Source: an uncultured Collinsella sp.
GTDB taxonomy: Bacteria; Actinomycetota; Coriobacteriia; Coriobacteriales; Coriobacteriaceae
Assembly (NCBI GenBank): GCA_900756725.1
Contig: CAAELJ010000138.1
Span: forward strand, 1-8,551
Length of the DNA: 8,551 nt
Direction of reading: 5' to 3'
The position numbers were made by a program, and so were the translations under genes. The notes beneath the pieces are model-generated. The model was given only the letters and a program-made list of their open reading frames with translations. It did not search any database and was not told the DNA's origin. Shown piece after piece: positions 1 to 5,531 of the stretch (positions are counted from its first letter, which is position 1; every line of letters begins with the position of its first letter).

Positions 1-1
1 G

Positions 2-793
2 CTATTTTGCAATATAGAGCTTGGGATGACTGCGACTGCTCTCGATCGCCGCCGTCATGATGCCCTCGTCGTCTCCATCAACGATGATGCCGTCGAGGTC
101 ATCGATCTGCGCGGACTGATAAAAACTGGTCTTGTTGAACTTTCCCTGGTCAACCATCATGTAGCCCTGGTTTGAGTTGGTAAGGTACATATGCTTGATC
201 ATGGCCGAGAAGTCGTGCTCGACGGTAAAACCGTGGTCGGGGTGGAATCCATCGGCACTGACAAACGCCTTGTCGGCATGTAGTTTGCTCATGCAGTCGA
301 GCGTTAGTGCGCCCGCGAGATAGAGGTGGCCCTTGCGCACGGAGCCGCCCAGCAGCACTACCGAAGCGTTGGGGAGATTGAAGCTGGCGTAGTTCGCGAT
401 TGCAAGATCGCCGGTGATAATGGTGATCTCACGCTTGTCCATGAGGGCCTTAGCGAAGTAAAAGCCTGTGGTGCCGATATCAATTACCAGAACATCACCA
501 TCATCAACAAGAGTTGCTGCGGTTGCGGCGATGGCCTCCTTGGCCTCGACTTGGACATTGATGCGCTCCTCGGGATACGAGATTGCGTTGGAGCGAGAAA
601 GCGATACCGCTCCACCGCGTACGCGACGCAGCTTGCCTTCGGATTCCAGCGAGATGAGGTCGTGTCGTGCGGTGACTTCCGAAACCGAAAAACGGCGAAC
701 GATGTCGGATACCGAGATATTTGGCTTTTCGGCCAGCCAATTCATGATAAATCGCTGGCGCTCAGCCGGCGAAAGGTCTGAAGTAGATGCCAT
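2..793 (-). CDS. DeoR/GlpR-family transcriptional regulator
   Basis: A 263-residue DNA-binding repressor-type protein, complete, with its TAG stop at the window edge. Residues about 26-63 form the DeoR winged helix-turn-helix (ISVSDIVRRFSVSEVTARHD, ending in LRRVRGGAV). Residues about 85-245 are the sugar-phosphate-sensing DeoRC domain, with typical motifs DIGTT (105-109), TGDLAIA (127-133), LLGGSVR (147-153), SADGF (179-183) and DQGKF (215-219). Length matches the family (about 250-260). The frame is open upstream to 940, but the ATG at 793 is chosen because AAAGGAG lies 7 nt before it and the family alignment starts there. It diverges from the transaldolase-PTS operon and most likely represses it, responding to a phosphorylated sugar made by that pathway. 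The ligand cannot be read from the sequence. Confidence 0.93.
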   Translation of the reverse strand: MASTSDLSPAERQRFIMNWLAEKPNISVSDIVRRFSVSEVTARHDLISLESEGKLRRVRGGAVSLSRSNAISYPEERINVQVEAKEAIAATAATLVDDGDVLVIDIGTTGFYFAKALMDKREITIITGDLAIANYASFNLPNASVVLLGGSVRKGHLYLAGALTLDCMSKLHADKAFVSADGFHPDHGFTVEHDFSAMIKHMYLTNSNQGYMMVDQGKFNKTSFYQSAQIDDLDGIIVDGDDEGIMTAAIESSRSHPKLYIAK

Positions 794-801
794 ATGCCGC
801 T

Positions 802-817
802 CCTTTTGAACAAAAGG
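802..817. promoter_or_regulatory. Palindrome at the regulator's ribosome binding site
   Basis: CCTTTTG-AA-CAAAAGG is a perfect inverted repeat with 7-nt arms. Its left part, read on the minus strand, contains the AAAGG of the regulator's Shine-Dalgarno sequence. It may act as a DNA operator, since a similar CTTTTG-AAA-CAAAG box lies at 1082-1095 before the transaldolase, or as an mRNA hairpin that masks the ribosome binding site. Both roles are inference. Confidence 0.5.
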
Positions 818-842
818 TAAAAGATGCGCCTTTCGTAATCGA

Positions 843-871
843 AATATAACGTATCGATATGAAAAGAACAA
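843..871 (-). promoter_or_regulatory. Candidate sigma-70 promoter of the DeoR gene
   Basis: On the minus strand, TTGTTC (866-871) and TATATT (843-848) are separated by exactly 17 nt. The -10 box matches the consensus at 5 of 6 bases and the -35 box is weak. It lies about 50 nt before the regulator start codon. An imperfect palindrome TTTCG-TAAT-CGAAA (831-844) overlaps the edge of the -10 box and could be an autoregulatory operator. Confidence 0.4.
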
Positions 872-1025
872 GGCAAATTCGAATGAATCAAAAGAACGGA
901 ATGGCATGTCACAAATGCATGCGTAGCAGATAGTTCGCACGTAGACGGGCTATAAAGAGTCTCATTCTGAAGGTGCCGCCCAAAAGAAGTACGTTCACAC
1001 CCGATATTCGACCGTTCACGGAAAG

Positions 1026-1067
1026 TTGACAATTGAGCTTTCGATGGCTTTTGAAATAGTTTATAAA
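1026..1067 (+). promoter_or_regulatory. Candidate promoter region of the transaldolase-PTS operon
   Basis: A perfect TTGACA lies at 1026-1031 and a TATAAA at 1062-1067, but they are 30 nt apart and so cannot be one promoter. TATAAA would pair with the weak TTTCGA at 1039-1044 (17-nt spacer); TTGACA would need a poor -10 near 1049-1057. The region, 75-115 nt before the first operon start codon, is AT-rich compared with its surroundings and is the likely promoter site, but the exact elements are uncertain. Confidence 0.35.
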
Positions 1068-1110
1068 AGAAAGCCGAAAAGCTTTTGAAACAAAGAAGAA
1101 GGCTTTCGAT
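1037..1110 (+). promoter_or_regulatory. Cluster of repeated boxes, probable DeoR operator
   Basis: GCTTTCGAT occurs at 1037-1045 and 1102-1110, and GCTTTTGAAA at 1047-1056 and 1081-1090. Inverted copies of the same core (GCTTTTCGGCTTTC on the minus strand) fall at 1069-1082. Start-to-start spacings of 10 and 21 bp put neighbouring boxes on the same helix face. DeoR-family repressors commonly bind several spaced repeats, so this cluster is the best candidate for the divergent regulator's operator. The assignment is inferred from position and repetition only. Confidence 0.5.
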
Positions 1111-1141
1111 AGCAATAGTGCTAGATGAGAAAGGACCGAAC

Positions 1142-1852
1142 ATGGCGATTAAGGTGTTTGCCGACGGCGCTAACCTCGAAGGCATGCTTGACATGCATGA
1201 CAATGGCAACGTTCAGGGCTTCACGACCAATCCTTCCCTTATGAAGGCCGGTGGCGTGACTGACTATCGCGCTTTTGCCAAAACGGTTCTTGAGCACATT
1301 ACCGATGTGTCGGTTTCTTTTGAGGTGTTCGCCGACGACGAGGCGGGTATGGAAGCCGAGGCTCGCGAGATCGCAACCTGGGCAGACAACGTCTACGTTA
1401 AGATCCCGGCGCTCAACACCAAGGGCGAGTCCACTGCCGCGCTGGTCAAGCGCCTTTCTGCCGACGGCATCAAGGTGAATGTCACCACGATCTTCACGCC
1501 CGAGCAGGTCGACGAGTTTGTCGATGCCGTCTCTGCCGAGACCCCCTCTATTCTGTCCATCTTCGCCGGTCGCATTGCCGATACCGGCGTCGATCCGCTG
1601 CCCCTCATGGCGGAGTCCGTAAAGAAGGCTGCCGTTAAGCCTGCCGCCGAGGTTCTCTGGGCGTCTACGCGCGAGGTACTCAATATCTTCCAGGCGGAGT
1701 CTGTTGGATGCCAGATCATTACGGTCCCCAATGCCCTTCTTGCCAAGCGCAAGAATTTCGGGAAAGATTTGCTTGAGTACTCGCTTGATACGGTCAAGGG
1801 CTTTGCCCGCGACATTCAGGCGCTTGGTTTCCATATTCTGCCCGAGGAGTAG
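1142..1852 (+). CDS. tal: Short (TalC/MipB-type) transaldolase, copy 1
   Basis: A 236-residue cytoplasmic class I aldolase-fold enzyme, expected to transfer a dihydroxyacetone unit between sugar phosphates in the pentose phosphate pathway. By comparison with E. coli TalB, the active-site set is present: Asp8, Asn30 in TTNPS, Glu61, the Schiff-base Lys87 in YVKIP, Asn113 and Thr115 in NVTTIF, Ser139/Phe141/Arg144 in LSIFAGRI, and Ser175/Arg177 in WASTR. Glu61 and Phe141 are the residues typical of transaldolases; fructose-6-phosphate aldolases have Gln and Tyr there. The start at 1142 follows GAAAGGA; the frame is open back to 1085 but that extension has no family match. It is the first gene of the operon, 9 nt before EIIA, so its product probably feeds from the sugar phosphate imported by the PTS. 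About 82% identical to the copy at 4447. Confidence 0.92.
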   Translation: MAIKVFADGANLEGMLDMHDNGNVQGFTTNPSLMKAGGVTDYRAFAKTVLEHITDVSVSFEVFADDEAGMEAEAREIATWADNVYVKIPALNTKGESTAALVKRLSADGIKVNVTTIFTPEQVDEFVDAVSAETPSILSIFAGRIADTGVDPLPLMAESVKKAAVKPAAEVLWASTREVLNIFQAESVGCQIITVPNALLAKRKNFGKDLLEYSLDTVKGFARDIQALGFHILPEE

Positions 1853-1861
1853 GGGACGAGC

Positions 1862-2308
1862 ATGCTGACCGATCTTCTTAAGCCCGAGCTTGTTGCCTGC
1901 CACGTCGAGGCCTCCGACTGGGAGGAAGCGATCAGGGCATGCGGTAAGTTGCTCGTAGACGCTGGCAAATGCGACCAGAGCTATGTTGACGCCATGATTT
2001 CATCGGTTCACAAATTCGGCCCCTATATGGTCTTGGAAGAGGGCATCGCCATGCCCCACGCTCAGGCAGATGGCAATGTGAGCGAAGCGGGAATCTGTAT
2101 CGTCACGCTTGACCCAGCCGTTGCGTTTGGACACGAGGATTTCGATCCGGTTCACGTGCTCGTGGGTATTTGCGCGCCCGACCCCAAGGCTCATCTTGGC
2201 TGCTTGGCGGAGCTTTCGCAGATGTTCGAGGACGAGGACTGCGTTGCCAAGCTCAGCGCATGCGATACGCCCGAGCAGGTTTTGGAGACCATGCGTTCAT
2301 TCTTTTAG
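1862..2308 (+). CDS. PTS EIIA component (fructose/mannitol-type EIIA-2 domain)
   Basis: A 148-residue soluble phosphocarrier that takes phosphate from HPr and passes it to EIIB. It is a single EIIA type 2 domain. The phosphorylated histidine is predicted to be His66 in the EEGIAMPHA motif, preceded by the usual GPYMVLEEG segment. Length is close to the ascorbate EIIA UlaC (about 154). The start codon is 9 nt after the transaldolase stop, and the ribosome binding site (GGAG / AGGGGA) overlaps that stop, which suggests translational coupling. The downstream EIIB and EIIC genes belong to the ascorbate-type PTS, so the three together would form one permease. Confidence 0.93.
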   Translation: MLTDLLKPELVACHVEASDWEEAIRACGKLLVDAGKCDQSYVDAMISSVHKFGPYMVLEEGIAMPHAQADGNVSEAGICIVTLDPAVAFGHEDFDPVHVLVGICAPDPKAHLGCLAELSQMFEDEDCVAKLSACDTPEQVLETMRSFF

Positions 2309-2320
2309 GCCTTAATGGCA

Positions 2321-2360
2321 CGGCGATGCGTCGCCGCTTTTGGATAGACGGAAAACCGTC
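2321..2360 (+). promoter_or_regulatory. Two tandem hairpins between the EIIA and EIIB genes
   Basis: The 75-nt gap holds CGGCGA-TGCG-TCGCCG (2321-2336), a 6-bp stem with tetraloop followed by CTTTT, and GACGG-AAAA-CCGTC (2347-2360), a 5-bp stem with tetraloop. The second ends just before the EIIB ribosome binding site. They may stabilise or process the mRNA, or the first may act as a weak attenuator. The short T run makes it a poor full terminator. Confidence 0.5.
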
Positions 2361-2383
2361 ACGTGTAGGAGAGGAAGGTTGCC

Positions 2384-2659
2384 ATGCATATCATCACCGT
2401 ATGCGGAAACGGCATCGGGTCCAGCCTGATGCTCGCTGGCAAAGTCGAGGAGCTTTGCGAGGAGGAGGGCATCAAGGCCGACGTTGAGTCTATGGACCTG
2501 AACGGTGCTTCTTCCGCAAATCCGGATCTGTTCATCACCGTTAAGGAGCTCGCCCCCGAGCTCCACGGCAACGTTGTGATCGTTCGCAGCTATGTGAACA
2601 AGAAGAAGATCCGCGAAGACGCCCTCGAGGCAATCAAGGCGGCCGCCGCTAACGCCTAA
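2384..2659 (+). CDS. ulaB: PTS EIIB component, ascorbate (UlaB/SgaB) type
   Basis: A 91-residue cytoplasmic phosphotransfer protein with the lactose/ascorbate EIIB fold. The N-terminal loop CGNGIGSSLM carries the predicted phosphocysteine Cys7, and the same signature is seen in UlaB proteins. The rest alternates strands and helices (ADVESMDL, NPDLFITVKELA, NVVIVRSYV), as expected for the family of about 90-100 residues. The strong ribosome binding site AGGAGAGGAAGG precedes the ATG. The gene sits between EIIA and EIIC and is flanked on both sides by hairpins in the mRNA. The symbol marks the protein family; ascorbate as the real substrate is not shown. Confidence 0.92.
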   Translation: MHIITVCGNGIGSSLMLAGKVEELCEEEGIKADVESMDLNGASSANPDLFITVKELAPELHGNVVIVRSYVNKKKIREDALEAIKAAAANA

Positions 2660-2673
2660 AGCGGCACAAAAAA

Positions 2674-2706
2674 GGGCGGTTCCCTGTGGAAGAGGGAAAC
2701 GCGCCC
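2674..2706 (+). promoter_or_regulatory. Hairpin between the EIIB and EIIC genes
   Basis: The arms GGGCG-G-TTCCC (2674-2684) and GGGAA-A-C-G-CGCCC (2694-2706) pair over about 11 bp with one bulge and one mismatch around a 9-nt loop. No T run follows, so this is not a terminator. It ends 24 nt before the EIIC start and about 10 nt before its AAAGGA ribosome binding site, suiting a role in transcript stability or in setting EIIB:EIIC ratios. Confidence 0.5.
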
Positions 2707-2730
2707 ACGTTAGAGAGAAAGGAAGCGCAG

Positions 2731-4122
2731 ATGCAAGCCATCCTTCCCATACTTGAGTTTATCCAATCGATTCTGACCAAGCCAGCGTGGATCATGGGTC
2801 TGTTTGCTTTTGTGGGCCTTGTTGCGCTCAAGCGCCCTGCCCACAAGGTGATGACGGGAACCCTGAAGCCCATTCTTGGTTACATCATGCTGTCTGCCGG
2901 CGCTGCTGTTGTCCAGGAGAACCTTGCTCCGCTGGGTACCTTCATCGAGACCGGCTTCCATATCACCGGCGTCGTGCCCAACAACGAGGTCGTCGTTTCG
3001 ATGGCTCAGAGCGTCCTCGGCGTTCAGACCATGATGATCCTGATTCTCGGCTACGTCGTGAACATTATCATTGCCCGCTTTACCAAGTTTAAGTACATCT
3101 TCCTGACGGGCCATCACAGCATGTTTATGGCTTGCCTGCTGTCTGCCGTTCTGCAGGCATCTGGCTTCCAGGATGTCCAGCTTGTCATCGTGGGTGGCAT
3201 GTTCCTGGGCCTCGTGAGTGCTATGCTCCCCGCCGTTGGTCAGCGTTTCACCGAGAAGGTTACCGATGGCGATGAAATCGCCATGGGCCACTTCGGTTCA
3301 CTCGCCTATTACATCTCCGCTGCAGTCGGTACGCTTTTTGCTAAGGACGCCGAGGAGAACAGCACCGAGAAGATCGAGGTTCCCGAGAAGTTCGCCTTCC
3401 TGCGCGACACTACCATCTCCACGGCTCTTACCATGGCCTTCTTCTACCTGGTTACCGCTTTCGCCGCTTACATCGCAGATCCTGCGGTCGTTACCAAGAC
3501 CGCTGGCGGCGACAACGTGATTGTCTATGCCCTGACCTGTGCCCTGTCCTTTGCCGTTGGTGTCACCATCGTCTATAACGGCGTTCGTATGATTCTTGCC
3601 GACCTGGTCCCGGCTTTCCAGGGCATCTCCAACAAGCTGATCCCCGGTGCCATCCCCGCCGTCGACTGCGCCGTCTTCTTCCCCTATGCTCCCACCGCCG
3701 TCATCCTCGGCTTTGTCGCTTCCTTTATCGGTGGCGTGGTCGGTATGTTCATCGTGGGCGCTACCCTGGGCATCTTCATCATCCCGGGCATGGTTCCTCA
3801 CTTCTTCTGCGGTGCTACCGCGGGCATCTACGGCAATGCTACCGGCGGTCGCAAGGGCGCAGCTCTTGGCGCTTTCGTCAACGGCCTGCTCATCACCTTT
3901 GCCCCGGCCCTGCTCCTGCCCGTTCTTGACGTCTTTGGCTTCAAGAACACTACGTTCGGCGACTTTGATTTCTCCGTCATTGGCATTACGCTTGGCCGCG
4001 CTGCCGAGGCCTTCGGTACCACCGGTGTCTACGCGATTCTCGCTGTCCTTCTGATCGTCGCCTTCGTCCCCAACTTCATCCACACCAAGGGTGCTGTGAT
4101 CAATCACGTTGAGGAAGAGTAA
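2731..4122 (+). CDS. ulaA: PTS EIIC permease, ascorbate (UlaA/SgaT) family
   Basis: A 463-residue inner-membrane transporter, close to the length of E. coli UlaA (465). About ten or more hydrophobic segments are visible, for example 48-66, 100-116, 134-168, 232-250, 264-284, 322-352, 380-400 and 432-450. Family-like motifs include KYIFLTGHH (121-129), GHFGSLAYY (186-194), VDCAVFFPYAPTAVILG (311-327) and the glycine-rich GATAGIYGNATGG (361-373). It would carry the substrate across the membrane as EIIB phosphorylates it. ATG 2731 is preferred over the in-frame GTG at 2686 because AAAGGA sits 8 nt before it and the GTG lies inside a hairpin. It is the last gene before the terminator at 4181. The substrate is uncertain: the operon lacks ascorbate catabolic genes and contains a transaldolase. 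Confidence 0.92.
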   Translation: MQAILPILEFIQSILTKPAWIMGLFAFVGLVALKRPAHKVMTGTLKPILGYIMLSAGAAVVQENLAPLGTFIETGFHITGVVPNNEVVVSMAQSVLGVQTMMILILGYVVNIIIARFTKFKYIFLTGHHSMFMACLLSAVLQASGFQDVQLVIVGGMFLGLVSAMLPAVGQRFTEKVTDGDEIAMGHFGSLAYYISAAVGTLFAKDAEENSTEKIEVPEKFAFLRDTTISTALTMAFFYLVTAFAAYIADPAVVTKTAGGDNVIVYALTCALSFAVGVTIVYNGVRMILADLVPAFQGISNKLIPGAIPAVDCAVFFPYAPTAVILGFVASFIGGVVGMFIVGATLGIFIIPGMVPHFFCGATAGIYGNATGGRKGAALGAFVNGLLITFAPALLLPVLDVFGFKNTTFGDFDFSVIGITLGRAAEAFGTTGVYAILAVLLIVAFVPNFIHTKGAVINHVEEE

Positions 4123-4180
4123 TCCAGGCATACGTTAAGCCCTAATCGGGCGGAGCTCCGATAACCGGCTCCTACACGGA

Positions 4181-4221
4181 AGCGGTGACGTCTCAAATGA
4201 GGCGTCACCGCTTTTTGTTTT
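4181..4221 (+). terminator. Intrinsic terminator of the PTS operon
   Basis: AGCGGTGACG (4181-4190) pairs perfectly with CGTCACCGCT (4203-4212). The stem continues inward through T·G and CTC/GAG to an AAAT loop, about 14 bp in all. TTTTTGTTTT follows immediately. This clean rho-independent terminator separates the PTS operon from the second transaldolase. Confidence 0.93.
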
Positions 4222-4291
4222 GGACTGGTTGTGAAAACGCACCGGTGAAGCGCTGTCTCTGCGCCGCGAACGGAATCAACCGCGATGATCA

Positions 4292-4354
4292 GCAAAAACG
4301 TTTTGCCGCTGGGGTGTCGATATAAAAATGGTAAAACTGCAAAACCGTTCGCCG
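4292..4354 (+). promoter_or_regulatory. Two palindromic boxes around a TATAAA element before transaldolase 2
   Basis: GCAAAA-ACG-TTTTGC (4292-4306) is a perfect inverted repeat followed by CG. A variant GCAAAACCGTTCGCCG begins at 4339, 47 bp downstream. TATAAA at 4321-4326 lies between them, placing the first box over the -35 region and the second near the expected transcript start. The central CG with A/T flanks recalls LacI-family or catabolite-responsive operators, but no regulator can be assigned. The remaining spacer to 4446 has only weak promoter-like boxes, such as TTGATA at 4382-4387. Confidence 0.45.
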
Positions 4355-4446
4355 AGAAGATGAAAACCCGCAGCTCACGCCTTGATAAACGTAGGTAAAG
4401 TGTTTAGCAGTTTATCGGCCGTATGCTAACGAAAGGAATCAGGCAG

Positions 4447-5151
4447 ATGGCAATCAAGGTGTTCGCTGACGGTGCAAACCTCGAGGGCATGCTCGACATG
4501 TACGAGAACGGCAACGTTCAGGGTTTCACGACCAACCCGTCCCTTATGAAGAAGGGCGGCGTGACGGATTACCGCGCGTTTGCCAAGGAGGTCCTGGCCC
4601 ACATCACCGATGTGTCCGTCTCGTTTGAGGTCTTTGCCGACGACGTCGAGACCATGGAGGTCGAGGCCCGCGAGATCGCTACCTGGGCCGAGAACGTCTA
4701 CGTCAAGATTCCGTGCGTGACTACCAAGGGCGAGTCCACGGCCGAGTTGGTGCGCAAGCTTTCCGCCGACGGCATTAAGGTCAACGTCACCACCATCTTT
4801 ACGCCTGCGCAGGTCGACGAGATGGTCGACGCTGTCGACGCCGAGACGCCGTCCATCATCTCGCTCTTTGCCGGCCGTATCGCCGACACGGGTGTCGATC
4901 CCATTCCGTTTATGACGGAGTCGGTCAAGAAGGCCGCCGCCAAGCCCAACTGCGAGGTCCTGTGGGCGTCCACGCGCGAGCTTATCAACATTTACCAGGC
5001 GCAGGCCTGCGGCTGTCAGATCATCACGGTGCCCAACAGCATCCTGGCCAAGCGCAAGAACATCGGTCGCGACCCGTATGAGGTTTCGCTCGATACCGTG
5101 CGCGGCTTTGCCAAGGATATCGCCGCTTTGGGCTTCCATATCCTGCCGTAA
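4447..5151 (+). CDS. tal: Short (TalC/MipB-type) transaldolase, copy 2
   Basis: A 234-residue paralogue of the enzyme at 1142, aligning without gaps, with about 43 differences (about 82% identity by my count). All active-site residues are kept: Asp8, Asn30, Glu61, Schiff-base Lys87, Asn113, Thr115, Ser139, Phe141, Arg144, Ser175 and Arg177. It is therefore expected to be an active transaldolase acting on the same type of sugar phosphates. The differences lie mainly in surface-like helices and the C-terminal third; copy 1 has two extra glutamates at its end. The start at 4447 follows AAAGGA; the in-frame ATG at 4423 has no comparable site. It lies behind the PTS terminator with its own upstream region, so it is probably transcribed separately and may be the housekeeping copy. 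Confidence 0.92.
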   Translation: MAIKVFADGANLEGMLDMYENGNVQGFTTNPSLMKKGGVTDYRAFAKEVLAHITDVSVSFEVFADDVETMEVEAREIATWAENVYVKIPCVTTKGESTAELVRKLSADGIKVNVTTIFTPAQVDEMVDAVDAETPSIISLFAGRIADTGVDPIPFMTESVKKAAAKPNCEVLWASTRELINIYQAQACGCQIITVPNSILAKRKNIGRDPYEVSLDTVRGFAKDIAALGFHILP

Positions 5152-5181
5152 CGCGAACACTGGCTGCGCCGCGGGTTGTTC

Positions 5182-5253
5182 GCCCCGGCCTTTCCTTTCC
5201 CTATCGCTCACGCGCTTCGCGAGGGTCGCGCTAGGCAAAGGAAAGGCCGGGGC
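5182..5253. repeat. 72-nt near-perfect intergenic palindrome
   Basis: The 22-nt arms at 5182-5203 and 5232-5253 (beginning GCCCCGGCCTTTCC and ending GGAAAGGCCGGGGC) are complementary at 21 of 22 positions. The 28-nt loop contains its own hairpin, CGCG-CTT-CGCG (5211-5221). No T run follows on either strand, so it is not a standard terminator, although it lies 30 nt after transaldolase 2. Its form fits a REP-like or miniature palindromic element. Whether it is repeated elsewhere in the genome cannot be seen here. Confidence 0.65.
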
Positions 5254-5256
5254 TGC

Positions 5257-5511
5257 CGACACGAACCCGTCGGTAGGTCCTGAGCTGAATCGCTACCTTT
5301 ATTCCGATGGGGGTCGACAGTGCTACCCCGCCAACTGTCTCGGGCAGTAATGGGGCTGGGCTCGGATGGCAACGCCGCGTGCCACTGGCGGCTTCGTTCG
5401 CCGGATGACGATTCGTGTTACGCGGCCGGCGTCACCTCGGACGGCGGCGTGGGCTCCGACGGCATCGCGTGGACAACGCGGTTCCGCATTATGGATCAAC
5501 CTGTAATCTAA
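5257..5511 (+). pseudogene. Remnant of a C-type-lectin/DUF6273-like protein tail (possible DGR target)
   Basis: No intact gene starts here, but the translated frames resemble the C-terminal end of a surface or target protein. The frame ending at 5349 reads ELNRYLYSDGG..CYPANCLG and then stops. The reading continues in another frame (about 5353-5511) as LGSDGNAACHWRLRSPDDDS, then VTSDGGVGSDGIAWTTRFR, stopping at TAA 5509-5511. The WRLRSP...SDG...V pattern recalls DUF6273 and related C-type-lectin tails, which in many genomes serve as variable regions of diversity-generating retroelements. The frame break, missing N-terminal part and absent start codon indicate a relic. Recognition is by eye from motif pattern; an unrelated low-complexity open frame remains possible. 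Confidence 0.42.
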
Positions 5512-5531
5512 TGATCTTCTAATCCATATCT

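Noticed and set aside
794..940. Longer start for the DeoR regulator at 940
   Set aside because: The 49 extra residues have no family counterpart, cross the likely promoter, and the ATG at 793 has a good ribosome binding site.
1142..1852. Fructose-6-phosphate aldolase instead of transaldolase
   Set aside because: The short length fits both, but Glu61 and Phe141 match transaldolases rather than the Gln and Tyr of the aldolase subgroup.
2686..2730. GTG start at 2686 for the EIIC permease
   Set aside because: It lies inside the EIIB-EIIC hairpin without a ribosome binding site; ATG 2731 has AAAGGA at proper spacing.
3298..4131. A 277-residue minus-strand open frame opposite the EIIC gene
   Set aside because: Highly hydrophilic Asp/Gly-rich mirror of a membrane protein gene; no ribosome binding site or family features.
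4321..4370. Possible short repeats suggesting a CRISPR or iteron array
   Set aside because: Only two imperfect copies of the GCAAAA-CGTT box exist and no regular spacing follows; better explained as operators.
5078..5350. 90-residue plus-strand open frame overlapping the end of transaldolase 2
   Set aside because: Its first part is a shadow of the transaldolase and its middle crosses the palindrome. Only its last 30 residues or so are kept, as part of the pseudogene remnant.
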